A DNA stretch of 47,299 nt from Kutzneria sp. 744. Its GTDB lineage: Bacteria; Actinomycetota; Actinomycetes; Mycobacteriales; Pseudonocardiaceae. Positions 31,572-39,885 of the stretch are shown here, piece by piece. The translations under genes and the position numbers were made by a program. The stretch is taken from assembly GCF_000568255.1 (NCBI RefSeq), contig NZ_KK037166.1, positions 8,578,973-8,626,271 on the forward strand. The letters are read 5' to 3'. The notes under the pieces were generated by a model. That model worked only from the letters and a program-made list of their open reading frames with translations. It did not search any database and was not told the origin of the DNA. Within the stretch, counting starts at the first letter, position 1; the number at the start of each line of letters is the position of its first letter.

Positions 31572-34157
31572 ATGCGGTTCGCCATCGTTGTCGCCGCGCA
31601 CCTGGTAGCAGCCGCTACCGCCACGGGTGTGGCTGGGTACACCTCGGATGTTCTGCACGTTTCGCCCGATGGGTGGGGCAACTTATGCGCCGCTCAGCTG
31701 CCCTGTGACCTGACCACGGCCCGCGACCGGGCCCGAGGCGAGCACGGTGACGTGGTCGTCGAGTTGAACGGGGGCACCTACCGGCTCACCAGTCCGTTCA
31801 CCCTGGGCCCGCAGGATTCTGGCAGACCGGGGCACAGCGTCGTCTATCGGGCCGGCCCCGGCCAGCACCCGGTGCTCAGCGGCGGCAGCCGGGTCACCGG
31901 CTTCAGCAAGGTCGACGCGGCTAAGAACATCTACCGGGCCAAGGTGCCCAAGGGCACCGAGAGCCGCGACCTGTTCGTGGACGGCAAGCGGGCCCAGCGC
32001 ACGCGCAGCGCCGCCAACCCGGCCGGCTTCTCCACCACGGCAATGGGTTTCACCACCGGCGACGGCTCGTACGCCGCCTGGACCAATCAGAGCCAGGTCG
32101 AGGTGGTCAACGACAGCGGCTGGAAGCAGATGCGCTGCCCGCTGGCGTCGATCGCGAAGAACGCGGCCGGCGGCTCGGACCTCACGGTCGACCCGGGCTG
32201 CTGGAACAACAACCACAGCAGCGTGCCCAACCCCGGCTTCCCGTTCAACGGCGCGGGCCTGCCCTCGCTCAACGGCATCAGCTGGATCGAGAACTCCTAC
32301 CAGCTGCTCGGCACGCCCGGCCAGTTCTACCTCGACGGCGCGGCCGGCTACCTCTACTACGTGCCGCGCGCGGGCGAGAACCTGGCCAAGGCCGACGTCG
32401 AACTGCCCACCGCGCAACAACTTCTGGACGTCAGCGGCACGCCCGGGCACCTCGCGCCGCTCAACGACAGCGACTGGCGCGCCACCTACGCCGGCAGCTG
32501 GGGCTATTCGAACGGCCGGCCGACCGGCGACCTCGGCGGCGACGTGCACTACACCAGCACCGACGGCGACTCCTTCAGCTACACCTTCACCGGCACCGGC
32601 CTCCAGGTGCTGTCGGAGACCAACTCCGACGAAGGCGCCATCGACGTCTACGTGGACGGCGCCAAGACGCAGACCGTCAACGCCGCCACGCCGGAACGCC
32701 TTGCGCAGCAGGCGATCGTCAGCGTCACCGGGCTGGCCAAGGGACAGCACACGGTCAAGCTGGTCAAGGCCGGCGGGCAGTACATGCTCGTCGACGGCGT
32801 CACGGTGATCCCCGACGTCGTGAATCCCGTGCACGACGTCACCTTCTCCGGCATCACGTTCGCCTACACGACCTGGAACGCACCCACCGCCGAGGGGTAC
32901 GTCGACAACCAGGCGGGCGTGCTGTGGGATCCGACCACGCGGTCGCCGATCCGCATTCCCGCCGCCGTGCAGGTGCACCGCGGCCAGCGGATCACCTTCT
33001 CCGACGACACTTTCCGCAACCTGGGCACCAGCGGCGTCGATCTCGCCGACCAGACCCAGGACTCCACGGTCTACCGCTCCACCGTCACGGACACGTCCGG
33101 CATCGGTGTCACCGTCGGCGAGTTCGATGATTACTACCAGACCCAGACCGCGCTGATGACCAGCGGAAACACCGTGTCCGACAACACGGTCCAGTACGTC
33201 GGGCAGGAGTTCGCCGACTCCGTCGGCGTGCTGGTCGGGCACAGCCGCAACACCACGTTGTCCCACAACGACATCGGCTACACCCCGTACTCCGGTGTCT
33301 CCATCGGCTGGGGTTGGGGCTGGGCGTCGAGCTGTGATCTCCAGGCCAAGCAAGGCCTTTCGCAGCCCTGCGCGCACGGCAGCACCTACACCGGCGGCAA
33401 CCACGTCGTCGGCAACCACGTGCACAGCGTCATGGGCGAGCTCAACGACGGTGGCCCGATCTACACCCTCGGCGGGCAGGCGTCGCAGTCCGAGTTCACC
33501 GGCAACGTGCTCGGCGAGTGCGTCAACGGCTGCAACGCCATCTACCACGACGAGGGCAGTTCCCTCTGGTACACGCACGACAACGTGGTGAAGTCGATCG
33601 GCGGCTCGCTGTGGCTGAACCTGTGGACGCCGACCATCCACGACGACAAGATCGTGGACAACTACACCGACACCGGCAACTACTACAACAACGGCACCGA
33701 CATCACGTTGCAACCGTCCACGGTGGTCGCTGACCAGAACTGGCCGGCTCCGGCCAAGGCGATCCTCGCCGCCGCCGGGCCCGACACCCCGAAGTCCACG
33801 CTGGTCGACGACGACGATCTGCGCGTGGCCTACAACGGCAGCTGGTCGTTCCAGGGCGGTCGCAGCTACGGCGACCTGAACGGCAACGTGCACTACAGCC
33901 AGCAGGACGGGGCGTCGGCGACGATCGCCTTCACCGGCACCGGAATCTCGTTCCTGACCGAGACCAACTCCGACGAGGGCAAGATCGGGATCACCCTGGA
34001 CGGCGTGGCCGAGCCGACGGTCACCGCCAACGCCGCCACTCGCGGCGTGCAGCAGAAGGTGTACTCCGTCAGGGGATTGAAGCCTGGCCAGCACATCCTG
34101 ACCGTCAGCAAGATCGACGGAACGTACTTCCTGGTCGACGGCTTCGAGCTGAGCTGA
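31572..34157 (+). CDS. Secreted right-handed beta-helix carbohydrate-active enzyme with two accessory domains
   Basis: This 861-residue secreted protein has a signal peptide at residues 1-22. A parallel beta-helix (NosD/pectate-lyase-like, with HVSPDG and the row of N-x-V-x-x-N repeats) is interrupted at about 300-410 by a beta-sandwich module. A related module ends the chain (about 745-861). The two share FTGTG, ETNSDEG, a VDG/LDG turn and a closing FLVDGFEL/MLVDGVTV, indicating duplication. They resemble carbohydrate-binding X2-like modules. GELNDGGPIYTLGG and AIYHDEGS carry conserved acids typical of GH141-like helices. The substrate is probably a plant or microbial polysaccharide. The gene has its own operator and ends at a very strong terminator. 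Confidence 0.8.
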   Translation: MRFAIVVAAHLVAAATATGVAGYTSDVLHVSPDGWGNLCAAQLPCDLTTARDRARGEHGDVVVELNGGTYRLTSPFTLGPQDSGRPGHSVVYRAGPGQHPVLSGGSRVTGFSKVDAAKNIYRAKVPKGTESRDLFVDGKRAQRTRSAANPAGFSTTAMGFTTGDGSYAAWTNQSQVEVVNDSGWKQMRCPLASIAKNAAGGSDLTVDPGCWNNNHSSVPNPGFPFNGAGLPSLNGISWIENSYQLLGTPGQFYLDGAAGYLYYVPRAGENLAKADVELPTAQQLLDVSGTPGHLAPLNDSDWRATYAGSWGYSNGRPTGDLGGDVHYTSTDGDSFSYTFTGTGLQVLSETNSDEGAIDVYVDGAKTQTVNAATPERLAQQAIVSVTGLAKGQHTVKLVKAGGQYMLVDGVTVIPDVVNPVHDVTFSGITFAYTTWNAPTAEGYVDNQAGVLWDPTTRSPIRIPAAVQVHRGQRITFSDDTFRNLGTSGVDLADQTQDSTVYRSTVTDTSGIGVTVGEFDDYYQTQTALMTSGNTVSDNTVQYVGQEFADSVGVLVGHSRNTTLSHNDIGYTPYSGVSIGWGWGWASSCDLQAKQGLSQPCAHGSTYTGGNHVVGNHVHSVMGELNDGGPIYTLGGQASQSEFTGNVLGECVNGCNAIYHDEGSSLWYTHDNVVKSIGGSLWLNLWTPTIHDDKIVDNYTDTGNYYNNGTDITLQPSTVVADQNWPAPAKAILAAAGPDTPKSTLVDDDDLRVAYNGSWSFQGGRSYGDLNGNVHYSQQDGASATIAFTGTGISFLTETNSDEGKIGITLDGVAEPTVTANAATRGVQQKVYSVRGLKPGQHILTVSKIDGTYFLVDGFELS

Positions 34158-34169
34158 CGCTCCCCTTAT

Positions 34170-34222
34170 GCAGGGAAGGACGCCTTACCCTCGTTCAACG
34201 AGGGTAAGGCGTCCTTCCCTGC
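34170..34222. terminator. 26-bp perfect hairpin terminator
   Basis: Left arm 34170-34195 and right arm 34197-34222 are exact inverse complements around a single C. At 26 bp it is the longest perfect stem in the window. It ends transcription of the beta-helix gene (stop 34157) and, from the other side, of the SGNH hydrolase gene. Confidence 0.9.
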
Positions 34223-34224
34223 GT

Positions 34225-34272
34225 CATCAGGGCATCAGGGCATCAGGGCATCAGGGCATCAGGGCGTCAGGG
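34225..34272. repeat. Octamer tandem repeat (CATCAGGG, about six units)
   Basis: Five perfect CATCAGGG units (34225-34264) and one CGTCAGGG unit (34265-34272) adjoin the terminator. The last unit contains the stop codon of the minus-strand SGNH hydrolase gene, so copy-number change would alter the distance from stop to terminator. Confidence 0.85.
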
Positions 34273-35463
34273 GAGCAGCTTGAGGTCCACGGCGTCGGCC
34301 ATGGCCTGCATGCCGGTGGCGTTGGGGTGCAGGCCGTCACCCGAGTTGTACGGCGGGTTGAGGCTGTGCGGGTTGGCCGGGTCGGCCATGGCGTGGTCGA
34401 AGTCGACGACGCCGTCGAAGGCGCCGCTGGTGCGGATCCAGTCGTTGACGGCCTGGCGCGTGGCCTCGCGGTCGGCGGGCTCGTTGTCGGGCATGATCGT
34501 GCCGCCGATGATCCGCACGCCCGCGTGGTGGGCCTGGGCGATGAGCTGCTGGTAGCCGCCGATGAGGTCGGCGGCGGTGAGCGGGCCGCCGGCGGTGTTG
34601 ACGGCCGCGTGCAGGTCGTTGACGCCCTCCATCAGGATCACGGTGCGGACGCCGGCGATGCCGAGGGCGTCGTGCTGGAAGCGTTTGAGGGCGCTGATTC
34701 CCTGCCAGATGTTGGGCACGTCGGTGAGCACGCGGTTGCCGCCGAGGCCGGCGTCGACCACGGCGTGGGGAGCGCCGGCGGCGGCGAGGCGGCGCGCGAG
34801 GTCGTCGGGCCAGCGCTGGTAGGCGCCGGTCGGGGTGTTGTAGCCGTCGGTGATGGAGTCGCCGAAGGCCACCACGGTGCTGCGGGCCGTGGTCGGCACG
34901 AGGTCCACACCGGACAGATAGAACCAGGAAGTCCTTGCGGCGATGTAGTTCCCGTCGCCGTCGTCCCGGCTGTGGTCGCCGGCATCGGACAGGAAGGTGG
35001 TGTCGAAGGCGTCGGAGTGCCAGGTGGCGGAGCTGGTCGCCTTGGGCAGGAACACGCTGACCAGAAGGTTTTGGCCGGCGGCGACGGACATCGGGACGGG
35101 GTCGCTGACCGCCTCGGAGCCGGCCGCGATGGTCAGGGTTTTCGAGCGGGAGAAGGTGACGGTGTGGTGGCTGCCGGCGACGGCCGTGGCCATGCCGCCC
35201 TGCACCGCCACATCGATGGCGCCGACGGACAACGGGGTCGTGCCGCGGAGATTGGACAGGGTGATCCGCGGCGAGCTGCCGGCGATGCTGCTGTGCACCA
35301 CCATCCGGATCGTCTGGTTGCTGAAGTTGGGGCCGCCGATGGTCATGCTCGGGGCCCAGGTGGCCAGTCGGCCGGCGGCGTCCGTGGCGGCGGAGGCCGA
35401 GGTCGCGACGGTCGCCAGCGTCGTCGCGGCCACGATCGCCGCGAGCAGATGTCTTCTTGTCAC
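34267..35463 (-). CDS. Secreted SGNH/GDSL-type hydrolase
   Basis: This 398-residue protein has a signal peptide (about 1-26, ATSASAATD). The SGNH blocks are present: GDSITDGYN (nucleophile Ser), the GLGGNRVLTD Gly, EGVNDLH (block III Asn) and GDGLHPNATG (catalytic Asp-x-x-His). An N-terminal beta domain of about 140 residues precedes the hydrolase, as in actinobacterial secreted esterases. The likely role is deacetylation or ester cleavage on polysaccharides outside the cell. GTG 35463 has GGAG 8 nt upstream. It is divergent from the GH92 remnant, suggesting a former polysaccharide-use locus. Confidence 0.88.
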   Translation of the reverse strand: MTRRHLLAAIVAATTLATVATSASAATDAAGRLATWAPSMTIGGPNFSNQTIRMVVHSSIAGSSPRITLSNLRGTTPLSVGAIDVAVQGGMATAVAGSHHTVTFSRSKTLTIAAGSEAVSDPVPMSVAAGQNLLVSVFLPKATSSATWHSDAFDTTFLSDAGDHSRDDGDGNYIAARTSWFYLSGVDLVPTTARSTVVAFGDSITDGYNTPTGAYQRWPDDLARRLAAAGAPHAVVDAGLGGNRVLTDVPNIWQGISALKRFQHDALGIAGVRTVILMEGVNDLHAAVNTAGGPLTAADLIGGYQQLIAQAHHAGVRIIGGTIMPDNEPADREATRQAVNDWIRTSGAFDGVVDFDHAMADPANPHSLNPPYNSGDGLHPNATGMQAMADAVDLKLLP

Positions 35464-35636
35464 AGGCTTGCTCCACTCGGCACGTCGTTGTGGCGGGTGC
35501 GGTGGACAATACCGGACAGGATGGCAAATACATCCGACCTAATCTTGACACCGTCGAACCGATGGCCTGAGCTGGCGTGGTGCCGCCGCCGTCGCATGCG
35601 TGGGGAGCTCGTGCCCTGTCTGATTCGGGAAACTCG

Positions 35637-36312
35637 GTGACCAGGCTGGGGTTCTTGGCCGGAATCGGCGCGGCGACGCTGGCCGCCGGCCTGGTCGGCA
35701 CGTCCGCTGCCAACGCCGCCACCGTTACGGCCTCGGTCGACCTGGTGGACCCATTCATCGGAGCAATCCCCACAGGAGCGGCGACTTCGACAACTGGTCC
35801 AAGCTCGGCTACTGCGCCGACGGCAACAGCATCTCCACGACGTTGGAGAACTGCTACACCGACTACGCGCTGTCGCAGTTCGCCGCCAAACCGGGCCGTG
35901 CCGCGAACCCGGCGGCGCTGAGCCGGACCGCGGGCAACGACCGGAACATCTTCGACGCCGGCACCGGTTGGTTCCGCGGCCGCAACGCCGACGGCAGCTG
36001 GATGGCGCCCGACGCCGGCTGCATCGAGTGCAACCTCAACCAGCAGGGCTGGTACGTGCCGCACGACATCACCCTGGTCGGCGGCCGGGATGCGTTCGTG
36101 GGCAGGCTCAACGCCGTTTTCGAGGCCACGCTGCAGGGGCGACATGATGAAGTGGAACGCCGACTACAACCACTCCAACGAGCCGGTGCACCAGATGGCG
36201 TTCCTGCTCGCCCTGGCCGGCCGCCCCGACCTGACGCAGAAGTGGTCCCGGCGCGTCTGCGAGCACGCCTACGCCACCGGCGCCGCCGGGTTGGCCGGCA
36301 ACGACCGGGGGT
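35637..36312 (+). pseudogene. GH92 alpha-mannosidase remnant
   Basis: A GTG at 35637 starts a signal peptide (GFLAGIGAATLAAGLVGTSA) leading into VDLVDPFIG, the N-terminal hallmark of GH92. At about 35,765-35,777 the sequence jumps, with a frame change, to SGDFDNWSKLGYCADG and TTLENCYTDYALSQFA from the catalytic half, so several hundred residues are lost. The frame shifts again near 36,130 (before KWNADYNHSNEPVHQMA, the GH92 NEP motif). The gene ends at GLAGND, where repeat copy C begins, well before the expected C-terminus. Intact members cleave alpha-mannosides with Ca2+ outside the cell. This copy cannot be functional. Confidence 0.8.
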
Positions 36313-36363
36313 CTGCCCCAAACCGACATTCGGTGTGTCTGGGAGCGTGACTCGCGGGGGTTA
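36313..36363 (-). repeat. Stop-codon-associated repeat, copy C (inverted)
   Basis: Read on the minus strand it begins in the TAA stop of the solute-binding protein gene: TAACCCCCGCGAGTCACGC, then CACACCGAATGTCGG. ACCGA-ATG-TCGGT is a perfect small hairpin; copy B has the compensated ACCG-AAATA-CGGT. Its far end meets the broken end of the GH92 remnant. Confidence 0.7.
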
Positions 36364-37611
36364 TCCGGGGGTGTTCAGGAGCTGGGTGATCTTGGTGTCG
36401 GCGGCGGTGGTGGCTTCGGGGATGGTGGCGCGGCCGTTGTAGACGGATTCGAGCATGTCCTGGATCACGTTGGCGTTGTCGACGGCCGACCAGCGGGTGG
36501 ACAGCGGCGTGAACCAGCTCCTGCCGGCGGCGGTCAGCTCGACGGCGGTGACGCCGCTGACAAAAGTGGACAGGCCGGTGCTGTTCGGCACGAGGCCGCT
36601 CTGGCCGAGCAGGCCCTCGTACTGGGTGCCGGTCAGCAGCCGGATCCACTCGGCGGCCAGATCGGCCTGGCGGCCGGCGGCGGGCACGACGAGGTTGGAG
36701 CCGCCGAGGAACACCGGCATCGGGCCGGTGGCCCCGGGCATGGGGAACACGCCGAGCTGCTCACCGAGCGTGGGGTACTTCTTGGCCACGGCGCTGGCCG
36801 TCACGCCCTGGTCGATGATCATCGCGGCGCGGCCGCTGCCGAGGGCGTCCACATCGCTGGTCTCGTCCTTGTCGGCGGGCGCGCGGGAGACCTTCGCCAC
36901 GAAGTCGGCCCACGTGTGCAACCCGGCCTGAGACTTGGGCGACGACAGTGTGCCGGTCCATTTCCCGTTCTGCTGCGTGGCAATGGCGCCGCCGGCGTCG
37001 AGCACGAAGGGCAGGGCCGCGTACTGATAGCGACCGGGGAAGTACAGCGCGGAGAAATCCACGGCCTTGTTGGCGTTCATCAACTTCGCGGCGTCGGCCT
37101 CGAGCTGCGCCAGCGTGGTCGGCGGACCGCCGAGCCCGGCCTGCTGCCAGAGGTCCTTGCGGTAGATGACGACGCGGTCGCCGCCGTAGTAGGGCACGCC
37201 GTAGAGCCGGTCCTGGTAGCTGCCGGCGTCGCGCAGGCCGGTCAGCCACGTGTCGGAGTTCTCGAAATCCTGCTTGGTGAGATCGGTGAGCTTGCCGGTG
37301 CTGGCGTAGGCCAGCACGTCGCTGTTGCCCATCTCCATCACGTCCGGCGGCGTCGCGGAGGCCATCCCGGCCTGCCAGCGCGCGTCCCGCCCGGGCCATT
37401 CCAGCGTGGTCAGCTTCACGGCGACGTCGGGGTGCAGCGTGTGGAACTGCTGGTCGAGCTCGGAGATGACGTTGTCGGGCGCGCTCTCCTTCATCAGCCA
37501 GACGTTCAGGGTGATGCCGGGCCCCGGCTGCGCGTTCGGCGGCGCCGCCCCGCACGCGGCGAGCAGGATCAGCGCCGTGCCGGTCAGGCCGAACGCGCGC
37601 ACGTGTCTCAT
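36361..37611 (-). CDS. ABC-transporter sugar-binding lipoprotein, orphan
   Basis: This 416-residue extracellular solute-binding protein (family 1) has a lipobox LLAACG at about residues 15-20 marking cleavage and lipidation. It is followed by the usual fold with WPGRDARWQAGMASATPPDV and YGVPYYGGDRVVIYRKDL, where sugar ligands stack. ATG 37611 has GGGGGGA upstream; the frame is open another 98 codons without support. No permease or ATPase gene adjoins it, so it must share a transporter encoded elsewhere. It lies beside glycosidase genes, which supports an oligosaccharide ligand. TTGACA at 37679-37674 (minus) is a possible -35 box. Confidence 0.88.
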   Translation of the reverse strand: MRHVRAFGLTGTALILLAACGAAPPNAQPGPGITLNVWLMKESAPDNVISELDQQFHTLHPDVAVKLTTLEWPGRDARWQAGMASATPPDVMEMGNSDVLAYASTGKLTDLTKQDFENSDTWLTGLRDAGSYQDRLYGVPYYGGDRVVIYRKDLWQQAGLGGPPTTLAQLEADAAKLMNANKAVDFSALYFPGRYQYAALPFVLDAGGAIATQQNGKWTGTLSSPKSQAGLHTWADFVAKVSRAPADKDETSDVDALGSGRAAMIIDQGVTASAVAKKYPTLGEQLGVFPMPGATGPMPVFLGGSNLVVPAAGRQADLAAEWIRLLTGTQYEGLLGQSGLVPNSTGLSTFVSGVTAVELTAAGRSWFTPLSTRWSAVDNANVIQDMLESVYNGRATIPEATTAADTKITQLLNTPG

Positions 37612-37815
37612 ATGATCATCCCCCCGCCGGGACCGCGGTTGCGTGTGACGACAGTGAAGACGGTTTCGCACCGTGTCAATGCCTCCATTCGCGCAAGGCT
37701 GGGTATTGTCTACGGCGGTCTGCCGTTGTGGCCCCAGCAGCGTGGCGCGCGTGGCTGGTGACATGGTTCGGCAGGCGCAAGCGCATACGCGCGAACCCAT
37801 GAACGAGGAGATGGC

Positions 37816-39348
37816 GTGACCGTCGATGGCCGGGTAGTCGCGGGCCGTTACCGCTTGGGCCGACGGATCGGCAGCGGCGCCATGGGCGTCGTGTGGCAGG
37901 CGCACGACGAGCTGCTGTACCGCACCGTTGCGGTCAAACAGCTGTTGCTACAGCCGGGACAGAGCGAGGCGGACGCCGAGGAGGCGCGCCGTCGGGCCAT
38001 GCGGGAGGGCCGGATCGCCGCGCGCCTTCAGCATCCCAACGCGGTCGCCGTGTTCGACGTCGTGGACGAGGGCGACGGCATGCCGTGGCTGGTGATGGAA
38101 TACGTGCCGTCGCGCAGCCTGTCGCAGCTGCTGGAGGAGCAGGGCACGCTGGCTCCGCAGGAGGCGGCGCGCATCGGCATGCACGTGGCCTCCGCGCTGG
38201 CCGCCGCCCACGCCGCCGGCATCGTGCACCGGGATGTCAAGCCGGGCAACGTGTTGCTGGGCGACGACGGCACGGTCAAGATCACCGACTTCGGCATATC
38301 GCGGGCCCAGGGCGACTCCACGGTGACCGCCACCGGCATGCTCGCCGGCACCCCGGCCTATCTCGCGCCGGAGATCGCCAAGGGCCACGACCCGACGCCG
38401 GCTTCGGACGTTTTCTCGCTCGGGGCAACGCTTTACGCCTCGGTGGAGGGCATTCCGCCGTTCGGCCTCAGCGACAACCCGTTGGCGCTGCTGCACAAGG
38501 TGGCGTCCGGGCAGATCGATCCGCCGCGGCAGGCGGGACCGCTCACGCAGCCGCTGCTGTCGCTGCTGTCCTCGGAGCCGACCGAGCGCGTGACGATGGT
38601 CCGCTGCCGGGACGCGCTGGGTGCGGTGGCCGCGGGCCAGCCCGCGCCGCCCATGCCGATGCCGCAGCAGATGCACATGCCGACGGTGGCCACCGCGCAG
38701 CGTCCGGCGCCTCCGATGGCGACGCGGATGGACCAGCGTCCGGTCGGCGGTCCCTCGCGGTCCACCTCGACCACCGCCATGCCGCCCGTTCGGCCGAAGG
38801 GGTCGCAGCAGTCGGGCGGCATGGGTCGCGGGCCGCTGATCGGCATCGCCGCGGCGATTGTCATCGCGGTGATAGTCGGCGTGATCGTGGTGACCAATCA
38901 GATGAAGGACAACACCGGGGGCGGGTCCGGCGGTGGCGGCGGCTCCCAGGCCGGCGGCGGCACCTCGACGTCGTCCACCACCGCGCCGGCCGCGACGTCC
39001 ATCAACCGGCAGCCGCTGTCGGGCGAGCCGGGGGCCGAGGTGCAGCAGCAGACGATCAGCGACTTCTTCGCGCAGCTGCCCGGCAACGCGCAGAACGCGG
39101 CGGCCGCCTACTTCACCCCGGACTTCCTCGGCGGCGCGGACGCCTTCGTCGGCGAGATGAACAACGCCAAGTCGGTGACGCTGAGCGACATGCAGGGCGG
39201 CGACTTCTACTTCCAGGCCAAGGAGCACATCGTCGGCAAGGACGGCAGCAAGTCCGTGCAGGCAGTCGGCGTGGGCCTGAAGTGGGCCGGGACCCAGCTC
39301 TACATCAACAAGATCGAGAAGGTGGGCGCGGCGAAGCCGGAGAGCTGA
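37816..39348 (+). CDS. PknB-type membrane Ser/Thr protein kinase
   Basis: In this 510-residue protein residues 1-270 form a Hanks-type kinase: GSGAMGVVW (P-loop), AVKQ (Lys), HRDVKPGN (catalytic loop), DFG, and APE. The activation loop QGDSTVTATG has several Thr for autophosphorylation. A Pro/Met-rich linker leads to one transmembrane helix at about 343-364. An outside Gly/Ser/Thr linker and a 110-residue sensor-like domain (ISDFFAQLPGNAQNAAAAYF) without PASTA repeats follow. GTG 37816 has GAGGAG upstream. It is monocistronic by context. Substrates unknown. Confidence 0.93.
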   Translation: MTVDGRVVAGRYRLGRRIGSGAMGVVWQAHDELLYRTVAVKQLLLQPGQSEADAEEARRRAMREGRIAARLQHPNAVAVFDVVDEGDGMPWLVMEYVPSRSLSQLLEEQGTLAPQEAARIGMHVASALAAAHAAGIVHRDVKPGNVLLGDDGTVKITDFGISRAQGDSTVTATGMLAGTPAYLAPEIAKGHDPTPASDVFSLGATLYASVEGIPPFGLSDNPLALLHKVASGQIDPPRQAGPLTQPLLSLLSSEPTERVTMVRCRDALGAVAAGQPAPPMPMPQQMHMPTVATAQRPAPPMATRMDQRPVGGPSRSTSTTAMPPVRPKGSQQSGGMGRGPLIGIAAAIVIAVIVGVIVVTNQMKDNTGGGSGGGGGSQAGGGTSTSSTTAPAATSINRQPLSGEPGAEVQQQTISDFFAQLPGNAQNAAAAYFTPDFLGGADAFVGEMNNAKSVTLSDMQGGDFYFQAKEHIVGKDGSKSVQAVGVGLKWAGTQLYINKIEKVGAAKPES

Positions 39349-39374
39349 GGCCCCGCCGCGCCGGTCGGCCTCAG
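39345..39374. terminator. Hairpin spanning two convergent stop codons
   Basis: CTGAGGCC (39345-39352) pairs with GGCCTCAG (39367-39374). The kinase TGA (39346-39348) lies in one arm and the glutathione peroxidase stop (39371-39373, minus) in the other, so one 8-bp stem serves both genes. Confidence 0.65.
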
Positions 39375-39859
39375 GCCGGCAGCACCGCTTCGACGGCCGC
39401 GACCAGCTCGGTGTCCTCGGGCTCGGTCCGCGGCCGGAACCGGCCGACCACCTTGCCACCCGGCGCGACCAGGAACTTCTCGAAGTTCCACTGCACGTCG
39501 CCGGCCGCGCCCTCGGCGTCGGAGGTCTGGGTGAGCTCGGCGTAGAGCGGGTGCCGCTCGTCGCCGTTCACCTCGATCTTGGACATCATCGGGAACGTCA
39601 CGCCGTACGTGGTGGAGCAGAAGCTCTGGATCTCCTCGGCGCTGCCCGGCTCCTGGCCCATGAACTGGTTGCAGGGCAGACCCACGACGCTGAAGCCGCG
39701 GTCGGCGTAGCGCTCGTGCAGCCGCTCCAGGCCGGCGTACTGCGGGGTCAGGCCGCAGCGGGAGGCCACGTTCACGACGAGTAGCGCCTTGTCACCGAGC
39801 GCGCCCAGGGTGGTCGCCTCGCCGTCGAGTGTGGTCAGCTGAAGATCCAGGATGCTCAT
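39371..39859 (-). CDS. Glutathione peroxidase-family thiol peroxidase
   Basis: This 162-residue protein of the GPx/BsaA family has peroxidatic Cys in NVASRCGLTPQY, Gln in GLPCNQFMGQEPG (whose Cys is the usual resolving position) and Trp-Asn in VQWNFEKFL, completing the tetrad. Bacterial members normally reduce H2O2 and organic peroxides with thioredoxin rather than glutathione, as expected in actinomycetes that lack glutathione. It is cytoplasmic, with no signal peptide. The start is 27 nt from the divergent amidase GTG, so their promoters must overlap. Confidence 0.92.
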   Translation of the reverse strand: MSILDLQLTTLDGEATTLGALGDKALLVVNVASRCGLTPQYAGLERLHERYADRGFSVVGLPCNQFMGQEPGSAEEIQSFCSTTYGVTFPMMSKIEVNGDERHPLYAELTQTSDAEGAAGDVQWNFEKFLVAPGGKVVGRFRPRTEPEDTELVAAVEAVLPA

Positions 39860-39885
39860 GGTTCAAGCCTAGACGGGGGACGCGC

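Noticed and set aside
31683-34094. 803-codon minus-strand frame
   Set aside because: It is the antisense shadow of the beta-helix enzyme, which has a signal peptide, operator, ribosome site and terminator.
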